Shown in pieces: positions 9,567 to 19,026 of a stretch of DNA of 56,532 nt. This DNA comes from Nemertoderma westbladi (taxonomy: Eukaryota > Xenacoelomorpha > Nemertodermatida > Nemertodermatidae). A model generated the notes under the pieces. The model worked only from the letters and a program-made list of their open reading frames with translations, ran no database searches and was not told the DNA's origin. How positions within the stretch are numbered: position 1 is the first letter of the stretch; each line of letters begins with the position of its first letter. The translations under genes were made by a program, and so were the position numbers. Location of the stretch: NCBI GenBank assembly GCA_032718475.1, contig JAUCBJ010008552.1:1-56532 (forward strand). The letters run 5' to 3'.

Positions 9567-10229
9567 TTATTCCAGCCCATCATTCGCTATGGACATAAAA
9601 CGTAGGTAGAAGTCGATACCATCGAGAGGATCAGTAGGATCGGGAAGAGATAATCTGTCTTTAACATAATCGAAATACTCTTGATATGTATTTGTATAAT
9701 TGTTTTTAATGATGCTTTCCGAAATGTGATTCAACTGATTTGCAGTTACTTCAGTCGCGGAATCATTCACCCCTCCACAAGTCAGATAATATAGACTATC
9801 AGGTCGGCCATGGACCATAGAATATCGGGATTTTCTTATCCAGTGGGTATTCCATGCATGTTTCACAGTATCTAAATCTCTTTGAATTAAAGGGCTAAAC
9901 GTGTACCACAAGCACTCTTTGCTCATGGTTGTCGATGTATCAATAATATCGCGGTATTCTAAATCTGAAAACATGTTTCGCCACCACATTGATCGATTCC
10001 TAGAATAGAAGGACCACCAGCCTTCTATTCGTTGGTTTCTCTGTGACGATACGTACTTATGGGCCGTTGTGGATTCTCTAATATAGGCCTGAATCGCAGC
10101 CGCTGTGCCGTTTTCCGTTCCCAAGTCTGTAATTAACTTCATGGGGCATCCATGTTCACTAATAGCTTCGAGGAACATATGAGCTATATTTTCGGGCGCG
10201 TTGTTGGATTGGATGACTTTCAACCATAG
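9567..10229 (-). pseudogene. integrase-core (rve-type) transposase, N-terminus lost
   Basis: About 220 residues of an integrase-core domain are open on the minus strand. The second catalytic aspartate lies in LITDLGTENG and the catalytic glutamate in NQRIEGWWSF. Similar proteins occur in many animals as DDE integrase-core genes of DNA-transposon origin. The frame runs upstream into the 3' end of a LINE copy at 10230, so the true start and the first catalytic aspartate are missing. They are not found beyond the LINE (at 11776 there is minisatellite instead), so a deletion or rearrangement accompanied or followed the insertion. The C-terminal half looks complete, ending at a stop at 9567. Confidence 0.7.
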
Positions 10230-11775
10230 TACTACTAGGATCGGCATGCTGCATTGCAGCTGCATTTTTAAGAATGCTGTGCCGGCTTGTCAACAAAATT
10301 GCACCGCCACAACTCCCTATCACCCATGACATTTGCTAGATCATCCGCATCTTTAAGGCAAGTGTCCTTTAAGATGCGTCTCAAGAAAGTCATGGGCTGT
10401 CCACCATGCTTATTCACTCCATGAGGCTGCCAAAGTACAAGATTATGCACTGGCTGGTCCTCACGGCGAAAGCAATGTCCTGCAAAGCGGAGGCGATTTT
10501 GTTCTAGTGTCAAGCTTGGGGGAACCAATGAGACACCTCCAATGTTATATAGTGTCTGGTTGGAGATGTGTGCATTGTACTTGACACAATGAACACGGCG
10601 TAGCATTCTTGTGAATGTGCCATCCAGAGATTTGGTGTCCTCAGCAGTTAGAGCCCAGCATGGACTCCCGTAGAGGAGTACTGGAACTACTGCTGCTCTA
10701 AATAATCGGACCTTAAGTTTCCGATTAATTCTCGGTGACTTCCAAATCCTGGAAAGCCTATTCAAGGCTGCCCATGCCTTTCCCTTACGTATTCGAAGGT
10801 CCTCACCTGACTTCCGGATCCATGATCCCAGGTAACGGAAGTCGTCCACATGCTCAAGCATACCATCCTTTGAGCTTATGCTCATCCGATCGGAGACTTG
10901 CTGAGGACTTTCAAAGTTAACGGTCAGAATTTTGGTCTTTCTGGAGTTAATAAAAAGACCAACACTAGAAGCAGCATGTTCTAATGAGCTGAGGAGCCGT
11001 TGGGCTCCCTCTAATGATTCTGAGAGTACTCCTAAGTCATCAGCAACTACTAGGATCGGCATGCTGCATTGCAGCTGCATTTTTAAGAATGCTGTGCCGG
11101 CATGTCATCAGCAAAGTCTAGATCAGTTAGGTACTTGGCAGGATTTCCTCGACTTCTGGAGCCAGTAGGTGGAGTTATCATCACCCCATCATCATTATGA
11201 TGATCTAAGGACATGCATAGAACATAGTCAACCACAATAATGAACAAGAATGGTGCAAGTGTGTCTCCTGGTTCAAATGGTTCTGTGTCACCGTCAACAG
11301 TAGACACAAATGTTGTCGAACCATCGTATACTGATCTGATTGCTGCAATAATTTCATCAGGAATCCCATATAATGAAAGTATGCTGAACATACGTGAGCG
11401 AGAGACTGAATCAAAGGCCTTGAAGAAGTCAACAAAGATAACAGCCAGATGCCTGTCTTTCTTTTTTGATAATTCTTCAATTATCCTTTTAAGTGCCAAA
11501 ATGGGCTCCATGGTCCCACGACCTTTACGGAACCCATTCTGATTTCCACGGAGCAGTCTCTCAATGGGATCCCTGATGCGATTTAATAGAATCCTATTGT
11601 ATAGCTTTGCAGCAATCGAGATCAAGGAGATTCCCCGAAAAGAACCATAGAGTGTAATTTGCCCTTCTTGGGAACTGGCACCAACTTATTTGTTTTCATT
11701 TCTTGTGGGACTCTTGTTGTTCGGTACATGTCTACTATGATGGGATAGATGAGCTTTAAACACTCAGGTATTTGC
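10230..11775 (-). mobile_element. LINE copy A, 5'-truncated, with a nested micro-insertion
   Basis: This matches the full-length LINE at 34138-37842 from near the middle of its reverse transcriptase to its 3' end, on the opposite strand. It carries the RT motif VDFFKAFDS and the LINE's C-terminal frame ending AQHS. A frameshift removes part of the palm after VDGDTEPFE, and the RT is split at FADD by a 57-bp insertion (11047-11103). The 5' break is at about 11775, against minisatellite sequence. It cannot encode a functional protein. Confidence 0.9.
11047..11103 (-). mobile_element. 57-bp LINE 3'-end insertion inside copy A
   Basis: The insert is the last ~57 bp of the same LINE family (GCCGGCACAGCATTC to the TAG tail). 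It is flanked by an exact 11-bp direct repeat, GTCATCAGCAA, at 11036-11046 and 11104-11114. It separates FADD from the rest of the RT. The TSD length equals that of the full-length copy. Confidence 0.9.
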
Positions 11776-11850
11776 TCAGGGCAAAATGCCCTCAGGGCAA
11801 AACGCCCTGATGAATTTTGAAATGGCATGCTTTCTATGGCTTTGTATGAA
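11776..11850 (+). repeat. minisatellite remnant plus left flank of element 2
   Basis: Two to three 16-bp units in reverse orientation (11776-11815) are followed by sequence that is the reverse complement of 5521-5560. It ends at the ATTTA target duplication. It is the left half of the repeat whose right half resumes at 23595. Confidence 0.85.
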
Positions 11851-11855
11851 ATTTA

Positions 11856-13054
11856 TCTAAAAGCTTTTGCGGATATAACCAGTCATTTTTCTCCGCAATG
11901 AACTGTTTAGTTGTTTTAGCGGATATAACAAGCCATTTTCTCCGCAATGTACCCTGTAGGTGTTTTAGCGGACATAACAAGCCATTTTATGCCGCAATAC
12001 GCCAAATACTCTAAATAGAGTATAGTTCAGATGACGAAATCTGTCAGCTGATTTGCTGTGGATGTGGAACTTTCTTTGTTCGGCTCGTTTGACCAATCAG
12101 AGCGATTTTCATTTTATCTTGCACAGAAGCCTACGGAAAACCGGGCAATGCATTACGGTCTTTGTTTACCTTTCTGAGCGAGAACAACTGCTTGGAAATT
12201 CTTCTGTACTTCTGTGTTGGAAGTTTCAGACTTTGATCTAAACATCAGAAACATCAGATGGCTTTGATTTCAAGAACGTAAAACTATTAACGCGGCACTA
12301 CGCAATGCGATTCAACTACCGCATCACACCGCAATTCATGCATTGCTGCACATGGAACACTGCATAAGTAACACATACTGACTGTTCACCGCATTATTTG
12401 ATTCTGTTATAAATTGGTGTTATGTTGGTGTATATTGCTGATATATTTGGAGAATACCGATGAATAATCATAAAACCCCCAATCTTCTTGATTACTAAAG
12501 GTTAGAGGAACAGGTTTACCGGTAGCAACTGCGACTTACATTATAGTGGTTTTTGTGTGAATTGAATGCTATTTCATAATCCCTACATGTGTCAGTTGCG
12601 ATCCTCCTTATATATGATCAAATTCAGTGACGGTCGGCAGATCAGTGCGCAGTAGTGTGAACTAGTGTGAAGTCGTGTGAAGTAGTGTGAAGGTTAATGA
12701 AGCATCTCCTAAAGAATGCGCTTTTTACGAAACTCAGTAGCCATCCAGTTGTGATTAGTATAAGTCATAACTCTGTTTTATACTTAAAGCGCCATGTCCT
12801 AAAGGAACTGTTAATATTTCCCCGAAAGTAAATATATTGTCAGAGATTATATATTAACGATCAATCGAATAATACAGTAGGTCTACACTGCAATCACTAT
12901 CAAAGCATCCGAATCCAGTCTCCCTTAACTGTGGGTGAATGGTCGCGCACAGGCTGGCTTCGGCTGATGTAACTTCAGTACATTAAATAATTGATAAACA
13001 AAAAGACAATTAAAATTGGCAGGTTAAACTGCTAAAGGTCTAAAAGCGCAAACA
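11856..13054 (+). repeat. 5' LTR of element 2
   Basis: It begins TCTAAAAGC, where the 3' LTR has TG, so one terminal base is mutated. It ends GCGCAAACA. At the start are three ~49-bp tandem units, each with GCGGA...TCCGC-type arms. A TATA box lies at about 12609, followed about 30 bases later by short AGTGTGAA-type repeats. It is equal in length to the 3' LTR. Confidence 0.92.
12609..12616 (+). promoter_or_regulatory. TATA box of the 5' LTR (putative)
   Basis: TATATATG lies two-thirds into the LTR and is conserved in the 3' LTR. The following ~80 bases contain a run of AGTGTGAA repeats (about 12653-12690). Transcription would start near 12640. This is inferred from position only. Confidence 0.45.
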
Positions 13055-15045
13055 TTAATAGTTTTAAACTCTTGATTGCACGTAGGCAATAAATATTTTG
13101 TCTATTGTTCTGGTAAGAACAATAATGGATTCTTAGATTCTTTATTGCACCGTAGGCAATAAAGTCGATGGTACCTGTCGAACGCTAAGCTGTAGGCCTA
13201 ACTGCCCAACTGCCCGAACCGGTACTTACAGATACAACAGTATTATTCGATTTTGATAATTATATACCGGTAGGTCTTGATATTTAATCAGGGACGCCTG
13301 GTTTTTTTTTGGGATTTTACTTATTTCTGTCAGTTTTATTTATTTGTAAGTGTAATATTGAGCAGAAGGCGTGTAAGCCCGCTCAAATTGTATAAATAAT
13401 TTGTAGGCTGGATTGTTGTCTGGCTGTTGTTAAGTCTGAAGAGATTGCAGTGTGTGTAGAGTGTATGTCCGATAAAGTACTAGTTAGGAAGGCGGGGGCA
13501 TCCAGTGCTGTAAGGTAAATCCCCCCCGAAAGAATAAGTCGTACTACTCGGTTAGAACGCATACTAACTAACCATTTCGGAGTCTGCATATACTGTAGTT
13601 TATTTGGGCTTGATAGTAGTCTGCCAGCGTTTGGTCGGTATTTTGTTTGTGTAGTCTGCACGGGTAGCGTATTTATTTATTATTCAGAGTATATGCGAGT
13701 ATTCGCAACATACATAACTCCCCAAGTTTATTCCTACAGTAATTGTGCTTGTTATACATACCATTATAGTTTAATTAACCCCGGTACTACATCAGGGCTG
13801 CTTGGCATAGGTAAAGACTGGTGATTTTATGCTCTAGTCACTCCAGCAGATACAGTGGTTCTTTTGGCTGTACAAGTAAATTTAACTGCTGGTTATTTGT
13901 TGTATAAGTACTTGTACCTAATTTAGGGTTTAGTGTACAGTGCTTTCCGAAGGTAATTAGTGTGTAGACAGTATATTTGTGTTGTGAAGTGGTTAATAGG
14001 CACGTTAGATCTGGTTGGCTGCGGTAATTAACTTCTAGGTAAGGACACTCCGGGTACATAACGTAGTACTTATAGAGCTGTAGAGCTAAAGACTATAAGT
14101 CGTCAGACGGTGGTATTTTCTTATCTGGACAACGCAATTTATTTACTACTGCTTAATTATTTTCAAATACCGTAGTTTCCTGTCCGTTTGTAAGAACCAG
14201 AAATTCTAACTCCTTGTTAGGCTGGTTTGTAGATTTCCTGTAAAATTACCCTAAAATTTGTACGTGTAACTTTTGTGTTTATTTAGAGATTGTAATCCTA
14301 CACAGTAATTGTACGTAATTTGTAGTAATAAGTAACTTAGTAAAGTAGAATTATTTGTTTTAGTGTCCAACAAGTAGCACTCCACTGAGAGCGTTCAGCT
14401 TCTGTGTAGTGACACCTTACTTGGAAATAATAACATTTATTTCAAATATTGTCAAAAACCTTTATACGGGTACATCAAAAAAAAGCATTTATATTATAAA
14501 TCAACTCAAACCGATTTATAAAATAGTAGGCCTGTTATACATCAATTAGGTCTTAATATCAGTTGGACTACTGCTTAATAACAGTAATAAAGTAAAGGAA
14601 AGTAACCCTAAAATTCAGAAATTCAGACATTATAAAATAATTGACGTTACCGGTATTTACGATAGGCTTATTATATTTATTTCTATAAATTTAAGCTGAA
14701 ATTATATACTGGTATTCTGTAATTAATTCTAGTCTATAATAATACTTATATATACTATAAGTGTATGCTGTATACCGGTATTTACGGTAGGCTTATTATA
14801 TATATTTATATAAATTTATGCTGAAATTATATACCGGTATTCTGTGACAAATCCTAGTCAGTAATAATACTTATATATATACCATAAGTATATACCGGTA
14901 TTCTAACATATTATATATAGGCCTATATCACGTTACACTGAGTAACAGTATCGGTAATTAATTACTAGGCTTTCCGTGGATACTGAATTACTAGACTTGC
15001 TTTAACTGTCGTTATAGTAGTAGGGATTCAACTGTACAATCAAAC
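13055..15045 (+). other. 2 kb untranslated leader of element 2
   Basis: There is no substantial plus-strand frame. Directly after the LTR I see no standard TGG-starting tRNA primer site. TTTATTGC...GCAATAAA forms a small hairpin near 13139-13161. ACCGGT and AGGCCT palindromes recur. A ~120-bp tandem duplication occupies about 14644-14895. Confidence 0.6.
14644..14895 (+). repeat. tandem duplication, ~122 bp unit
   Basis: Two adjacent units each contain TACCGGTATTTACG, GGCTTATTATAT and a tail of ATAATACTTATATATA. They differ by scattered substitutions. A further partial TATACCGGTATTC follows. Confidence 0.8.
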
Positions 15046-18000
15046 ATGTCTGACACAAAACGGGCACTGTCAGATAGTCTTTTGGAAGGTGTTAGAATGA
15101 GTATTAGACTTGGACAGTGTCTTGAAAGGATCTGTGACCAAGATCAAAGTATAGAACATCCCAGACCAAAGTCCAAGTCCCCTCCTACTGTAAGAAAGGT
15201 CATCCCTTCAGTAGTAGTATCAGACCCTAGGCTAGTACCGGTACAGCACCGTAGGTCTATTAAGGTCCTCATGGCAATGGAACAAGAGGAACAATTAAGG
15301 AAACGGCAAATAGAAGACCGAAGGTCAGCGGCCGCGGCAGAATCTGAAAGGAAAGCGGCAGCGGCTGATAGAAAAGCGGCAGTAGCAGAGGATGAAAGGA
15401 AAGCGGCAGTGGCTGAAGCAGAACGGAAGGCGTCTGAAGCGACTACCCAACTAGAGCTGGAAAACCTTCAGGCGAAACAAGATTACTTGAAGAAACAAAC
15501 CAGAAGACAGGGATTTGCCTCCTCCGATGAAGGTGATATAAGAGATCCCGAAGGTAGAGGTAATAAATCTCGTTCAAGCGGACGTAGAAGAACGCCACAC
15601 CGTCAGAAGTTACCTAATTTAGCTCCTGCAGTGAGAAGGCAACTGGCTAGTGTAGACTTAGGTAATCCTGAACCCACAGACCAAATTATTAGAGTAGACA
15701 GACTCCCTACTATAGTAGATGAGCCTGAAATAATTAGGCCTGTTTTCGAAGCCACCCCCTCTGTGATAGAGACTCCTGTACTTCCAGAACCTAACTCTAA
15801 ATTCCCTTTGCACAGTACTAAACTACCTATGCCCAGTAAAACAGCCCCTGAGTCAATCCCAGTCCTGGACGCCGAGCGAGATATCAACGATTTATCGCCC
15901 GTCGTCCCTCGTCTGCCCGCTACTATGTTGGCGGCTCCCGCTTCAGCGGTAGAGTGGGTGGATGAGGGACGGTGGGAGATAGGTCTCCTGCTCGGGCAGC
16001 TGAGGGAACATTGTAAATGCTCCTCCCAGCAGGTCCGGGAGTTGGAAGAGACTGTTCAGCAGTTAAAGGGAGCAGTAAGAGAGGGTAGGTTAGAGTTGCA
16101 AGAAGTGCAGCAGAGTATCGCGTTAGAACGCGATAAATTAGTAAATATACAATTGGGTGTACCACCACCCCCTGTAACAATGTGTCAACCTGTTAGGTCT
16201 GACGTATTTCATGCGCAAGGTGTGGAGCCTACACGCATCTATACTGCTAGTGAAGTAGAAACTCCTATAGTGAACCCTATTAAGGGTAATTATAAACCCG
16301 TTGATAATGATATTCCATATAGACCTGATCCTAATCCGAGAAATTTATATACTGATAACTCGATATTAAATAATATGATGGCCCAAGAAAGTTTTACGCG
16401 TCAAATGGCTAGAACCAAAGCCCGTCAAGCGGTAAAGGTGGGAGAGATCGTCAAGTTCAATGGAGATGAGATGAAATGGTTACCTTTTAATGAATATTAT
16501 AAAGATAACATACAGAACTCTGTACTATCTAATGGAGAGAAACTTAGATTCTTCATCAGGTGCTTGGAAGGACCTCCCAAGTTAATGGCGTTAAAGTTTA
16601 TTGGACATCCAGATGGATTAAGACAAGTTTGGGATACACTAAACATGAGGTATGGTAATATGACTAACATAGCTAGGTATTTGTATGCGAAATTAATGGC
16701 GCCCCGAAAGTTTCTTAGCAGCGGGATTATAGAGTTTTCCGACGAGATTCAGGAGATCTGTAGACAACTAGATTGGTTAGGTAAGTCTCATGAATACCAG
16801 AATTCTATGGTTGTAGGAGCCTTAGCATCAACTTTGCCAAAGGGTGGAGTAGGTACTCGCTGGGACAAAAGGGTTCTCTCTTTGATGGACCAACAACATA
16901 GAGATCCAACCATGACGGACCTTCTGTCATTCTTAAACAGAGAGGTAAGATTACAACTCCTAAAACAGTCTAGAGAGAAGACTAGAAGTGAGGTAAGTGA
17001 AAAACCCATTTCTAGGAGAAAGGCAGCACCAGTGTGTTATAAAGACGACGGCGAAAGCCAAACCTCCCACGAGGAGAACAGCGGGAAAGACACCGAAAGA
17101 TCTTACTATGTCAACAAAACACAGAAAGACGTAAGTAAATCTAAGTCTCGAACCAGTGACAGGAGAGAACAGGTAACAACAACTCCTCCCACGTCTCCTA
17201 AGATAATTCATGGAAGAAAGCCCGAGGAAAGAACAAGTGTGCACCACACAGCACAGGTTAAAGTAAGTAACATCAAGCCCAAATGTGTATTGTGCGACGG
17301 GCCCCATCGCTTGAGTGGGTGTGATGAATTCTTAAAGAAATCCCTTAAAGATAGACGTGATGTCATGTGGGATAAGCGGTTGTGTTATAATTGCCTCAGA
17401 CGAGGACACCAACGGCGGACCTGTTACTCAGATGCTAGGTGCGCTAAGTGCGGCGCGAAACATCATATCTTGCTGCACACAGAATTTGAAAGAACCCGCA
17501 CGAGTCAGGTAAGTGAGCCCGAACTACATGTCCAATTCAGTGATGTGAACGACACTGACCACAGCTCTGAGATGGAAGGATTCTACACCGACGAATTCTC
17601 CGACGAAAACGAATCCTGTTATATGACAAACACCGCGGTGTATCGAGCGCTTACGTATGAGACTGAAACCGATAACGAAGCGCACCCAGCTATTCCTGAC
17701 CGACAACCATCTTGGAAAGCGCCAACTTCCAACGTCGGAATCCGGGAATTCCCCGTAGTTCAGCTGAGAGTCCATGGAATAGGTAAGAGTTTTATAGTCA
17801 ACGCCCTCCTGGACTCTGGCAGCACAGGAACATTCATCGACAAAGAACTAGCCGAAGACATCTTTGCTGGACAACCCAAGTTCCGAACTAAGTTGAACCT
17901 TTCAGGAATTATGCAGGTTTGGAAATCTACAGTAGCTACAGACTACTATGTAGGCGCGTTGTCCACTCCCCAGGACAAACTAGGAGAACACAGCATAAGG

Positions 18001-19026
18001 TCAGTAAAAATGGTGGCGATAAAGAACTTTGCTACCAGCCAAGTGGAACCTTATAACTGGGATGAAGACGATTTTACCCAGCAACATAATATCCCTAGAT
18101 TCAACACTGATTACCCAGGAGTACAGATACTCATCGGCCAAAATGCGCATGAGGCGCTAGAGACATTAGAAAAACGGCCTGCTCGACCGCAACCATTACA
18201 AACATATGCGGGAAGAACGAGAGTAGGTTGGTACTTCACTGGACCTTCCCGTAGAACACTCATGGAAAGATTACCTAACGACCAAGTATATCAGGTGAGT
18301 GAATGGGAAGAAGAAATCAGTGAGGGAGAGAACACAACTGAGGGAACACCATACTCCTCAGATAATGACGATATTAACTCTAATGTAGATCAATGGAAAC
18401 ATTGCCCTGGGACGATTAATCCAGCCGACATCGCTTCCAGAGGAGCAACTCCTCAAGAACTGACAGATACTCCAGACTGGTTATGTGGACCCGACTTCCT
18501 AAGTAAAGAAGAGGATGAATGGCCTCCTCATCTCACCACGGCTGAGATTAGACAAGCCAAGGGAGCGGAGAAAGTCAAACCCAAAACCCGGACGAGTAAA
18601 TCAAAGTTATTTAAACCCGTGATAGATCTGTCTGTACTACACATTTCCGGAGACGACGCTGTGGATCCAAACTCCCCAGCCACAAATAAATCTGTCGTGG
18701 AAATTAGAGAAAGGGACTGGAAATCTGGAACACCATACGTCTCGCAGGGACTCTCACCTCTCCTGCAGAGAGCGATAAATCACTATAGCTCCTGGAATCG
18801 GCTTTGTAAGGCCGTCGTGTATTTGAAGCGATGTTTCCATCGTCACTATTCCAGGATGAAGAAGAAACCTGGAATTGTATTCGAAACACAACAACTCAAT
18901 CGCCCAGTTGGTCGTTTATGTTTACTGGAAAGAGACCGAGAACTGTCCAGAAACTATGGAAGGCAAGATACTCTTCCCACGACCACCTCCCTAATCCTAC
19001 AAACATCTAGGGACTCCCCAACGTAA
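15046..19026 (+). CDS. BEL/Pao Gag-protease polyprotein with in-frame pol deletions
   Basis: The 1326-residue ORF starts at an ATG and has no internal stop. Residues ~75-150 form an Ala/Glu/Lys-rich coiled coil. About 465-645 match the BEL/Pao Gag core (DUF1759-like). Zinc knuckles follow at ~746-812 (CYNCLRRGHQRRTC and neighbours). An aspartic protease has its DSG at ~922 (LLDSGSTGTFID). At ~1115 the sequence jumps to WKHCPGTINPADIASRG, which in autonomous elements follows the reverse transcriptase and RNase H. It runs through the YSSWNRL segment that normally precedes integrase, then jumps to RPVGRLCLLE, the usual pol C-terminus. RT, most of RNase H and integrase are therefore deleted while the frame is kept. 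Gag could still form particles and the protease could process it. Several GTAAGT donor-like sites lie inside (see findings). Confidence 0.88.
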   Translation: MSDTKRALSDSLLEGVRMSIRLGQCLERICDQDQSIEHPRPKSKSPPTVRKVIPSVVVSDPRLVPVQHRRSIKVLMAMEQEEQLRKRQIEDRRSAAAAESERKAAAADRKAAVAEDERKAAVAEAERKASEATTQLELENLQAKQDYLKKQTRRQGFASSDEGDIRDPEGRGNKSRSSGRRRTPHRQKLPNLAPAVRRQLASVDLGNPEPTDQIIRVDRLPTIVDEPEIIRPVFEATPSVIETPVLPEPNSKFPLHSTKLPMPSKTAPESIPVLDAERDINDLSPVVPRLPATMLAAPASAVEWVDEGRWEIGLLLGQLREHCKCSSQQVRELEETVQQLKGAVREGRLELQEVQQSIALERDKLVNIQLGVPPPPVTMCQPVRSDVFHAQGVEPTRIYTASEVETPIVNPIKGNYKPVDNDIPYRPDPNPRNLYTDNSILNNMMAQESFTRQMARTKARQAVKVGEIVKFNGDEMKWLPFNEYYKDNIQNSVLSNGEKLRFFIRCLEGPPKLMALKFIGHPDGLRQVWDTLNMRYGNMTNIARYLYAKLMAPRKFLSSGIIEFSDEIQEICRQLDWLGKSHEYQNSMVVGALASTLPKGGVGTRWDKRVLSLMDQQHRDPTMTDLLSFLNREVRLQLLKQSREKTRSEVSEKPISRRKAAPVCYKDDGESQTSHEENSGKDTERSYYVNKTQKDVSKSKSRTSDRREQVTTTPPTSPKIIHGRKPEERTSVHHTAQVKVSNIKPKCVLCDGPHRLSGCDEFLKKSLKDRRDVMWDKRLCYNCLRRGHQRRTCYSDARCAKCGAKHHILLHTEFERTRTSQVSEPELHVQFSDVNDTDHSSEMEGFYTDEFSDENESCYMTNTAVYRALTYETETDNEAHPAIPDRQPSWKAPTSNVGIREFPVVQLRVHGIGKSFIVNALLDSGSTGTFIDKELAEDIFAGQPKFRTKLNLSGIMQVWKSTVATDYYVGALSTPQDKLGEHSIRSVKMVAIKNFATSQVEPYNWDEDDFTQQHNIPRFNTDYPGVQILIGQNAHEALETLEKRPARPQPLQTYAGRTRVGWYFTGPSRRTLMERLPNDQVYQVSEWEEEISEGENTTEGTPYSSDNDDINSNVDQWKHCPGTINPADIASRGATPQELTDTPDWLCGPDFLSKEEDEWPPHLTTAEIRQAKGAEKVKPKTRTSKSKLFKPVIDLSVLHISGDDAVDPNSPATNKSVVEIRERDWKSGTPYVSQGLSPLLQRAINHYSSWNRLCKAVVYLKRCFHRHYSRMKKKPGIVFETQQLNRPVGRLCLLERDRELSRNYGRQDTLPTTTSLILQTSRDSPT

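Noticed and set aside
9567-10265. The same MQLQCSMPILVV start on the integrase frame
   Set aside because: This is the LINE 3' end fused to the truncated integrase gene, not a native N-terminus.
10268-11080. A 270-codon minus-strand frame that appears to start MQLQCSMPILVV before the RT
   Set aside because: The first residues come from the 57-bp LINE 3'-end insertion read through into the older copy; it is not a real start.
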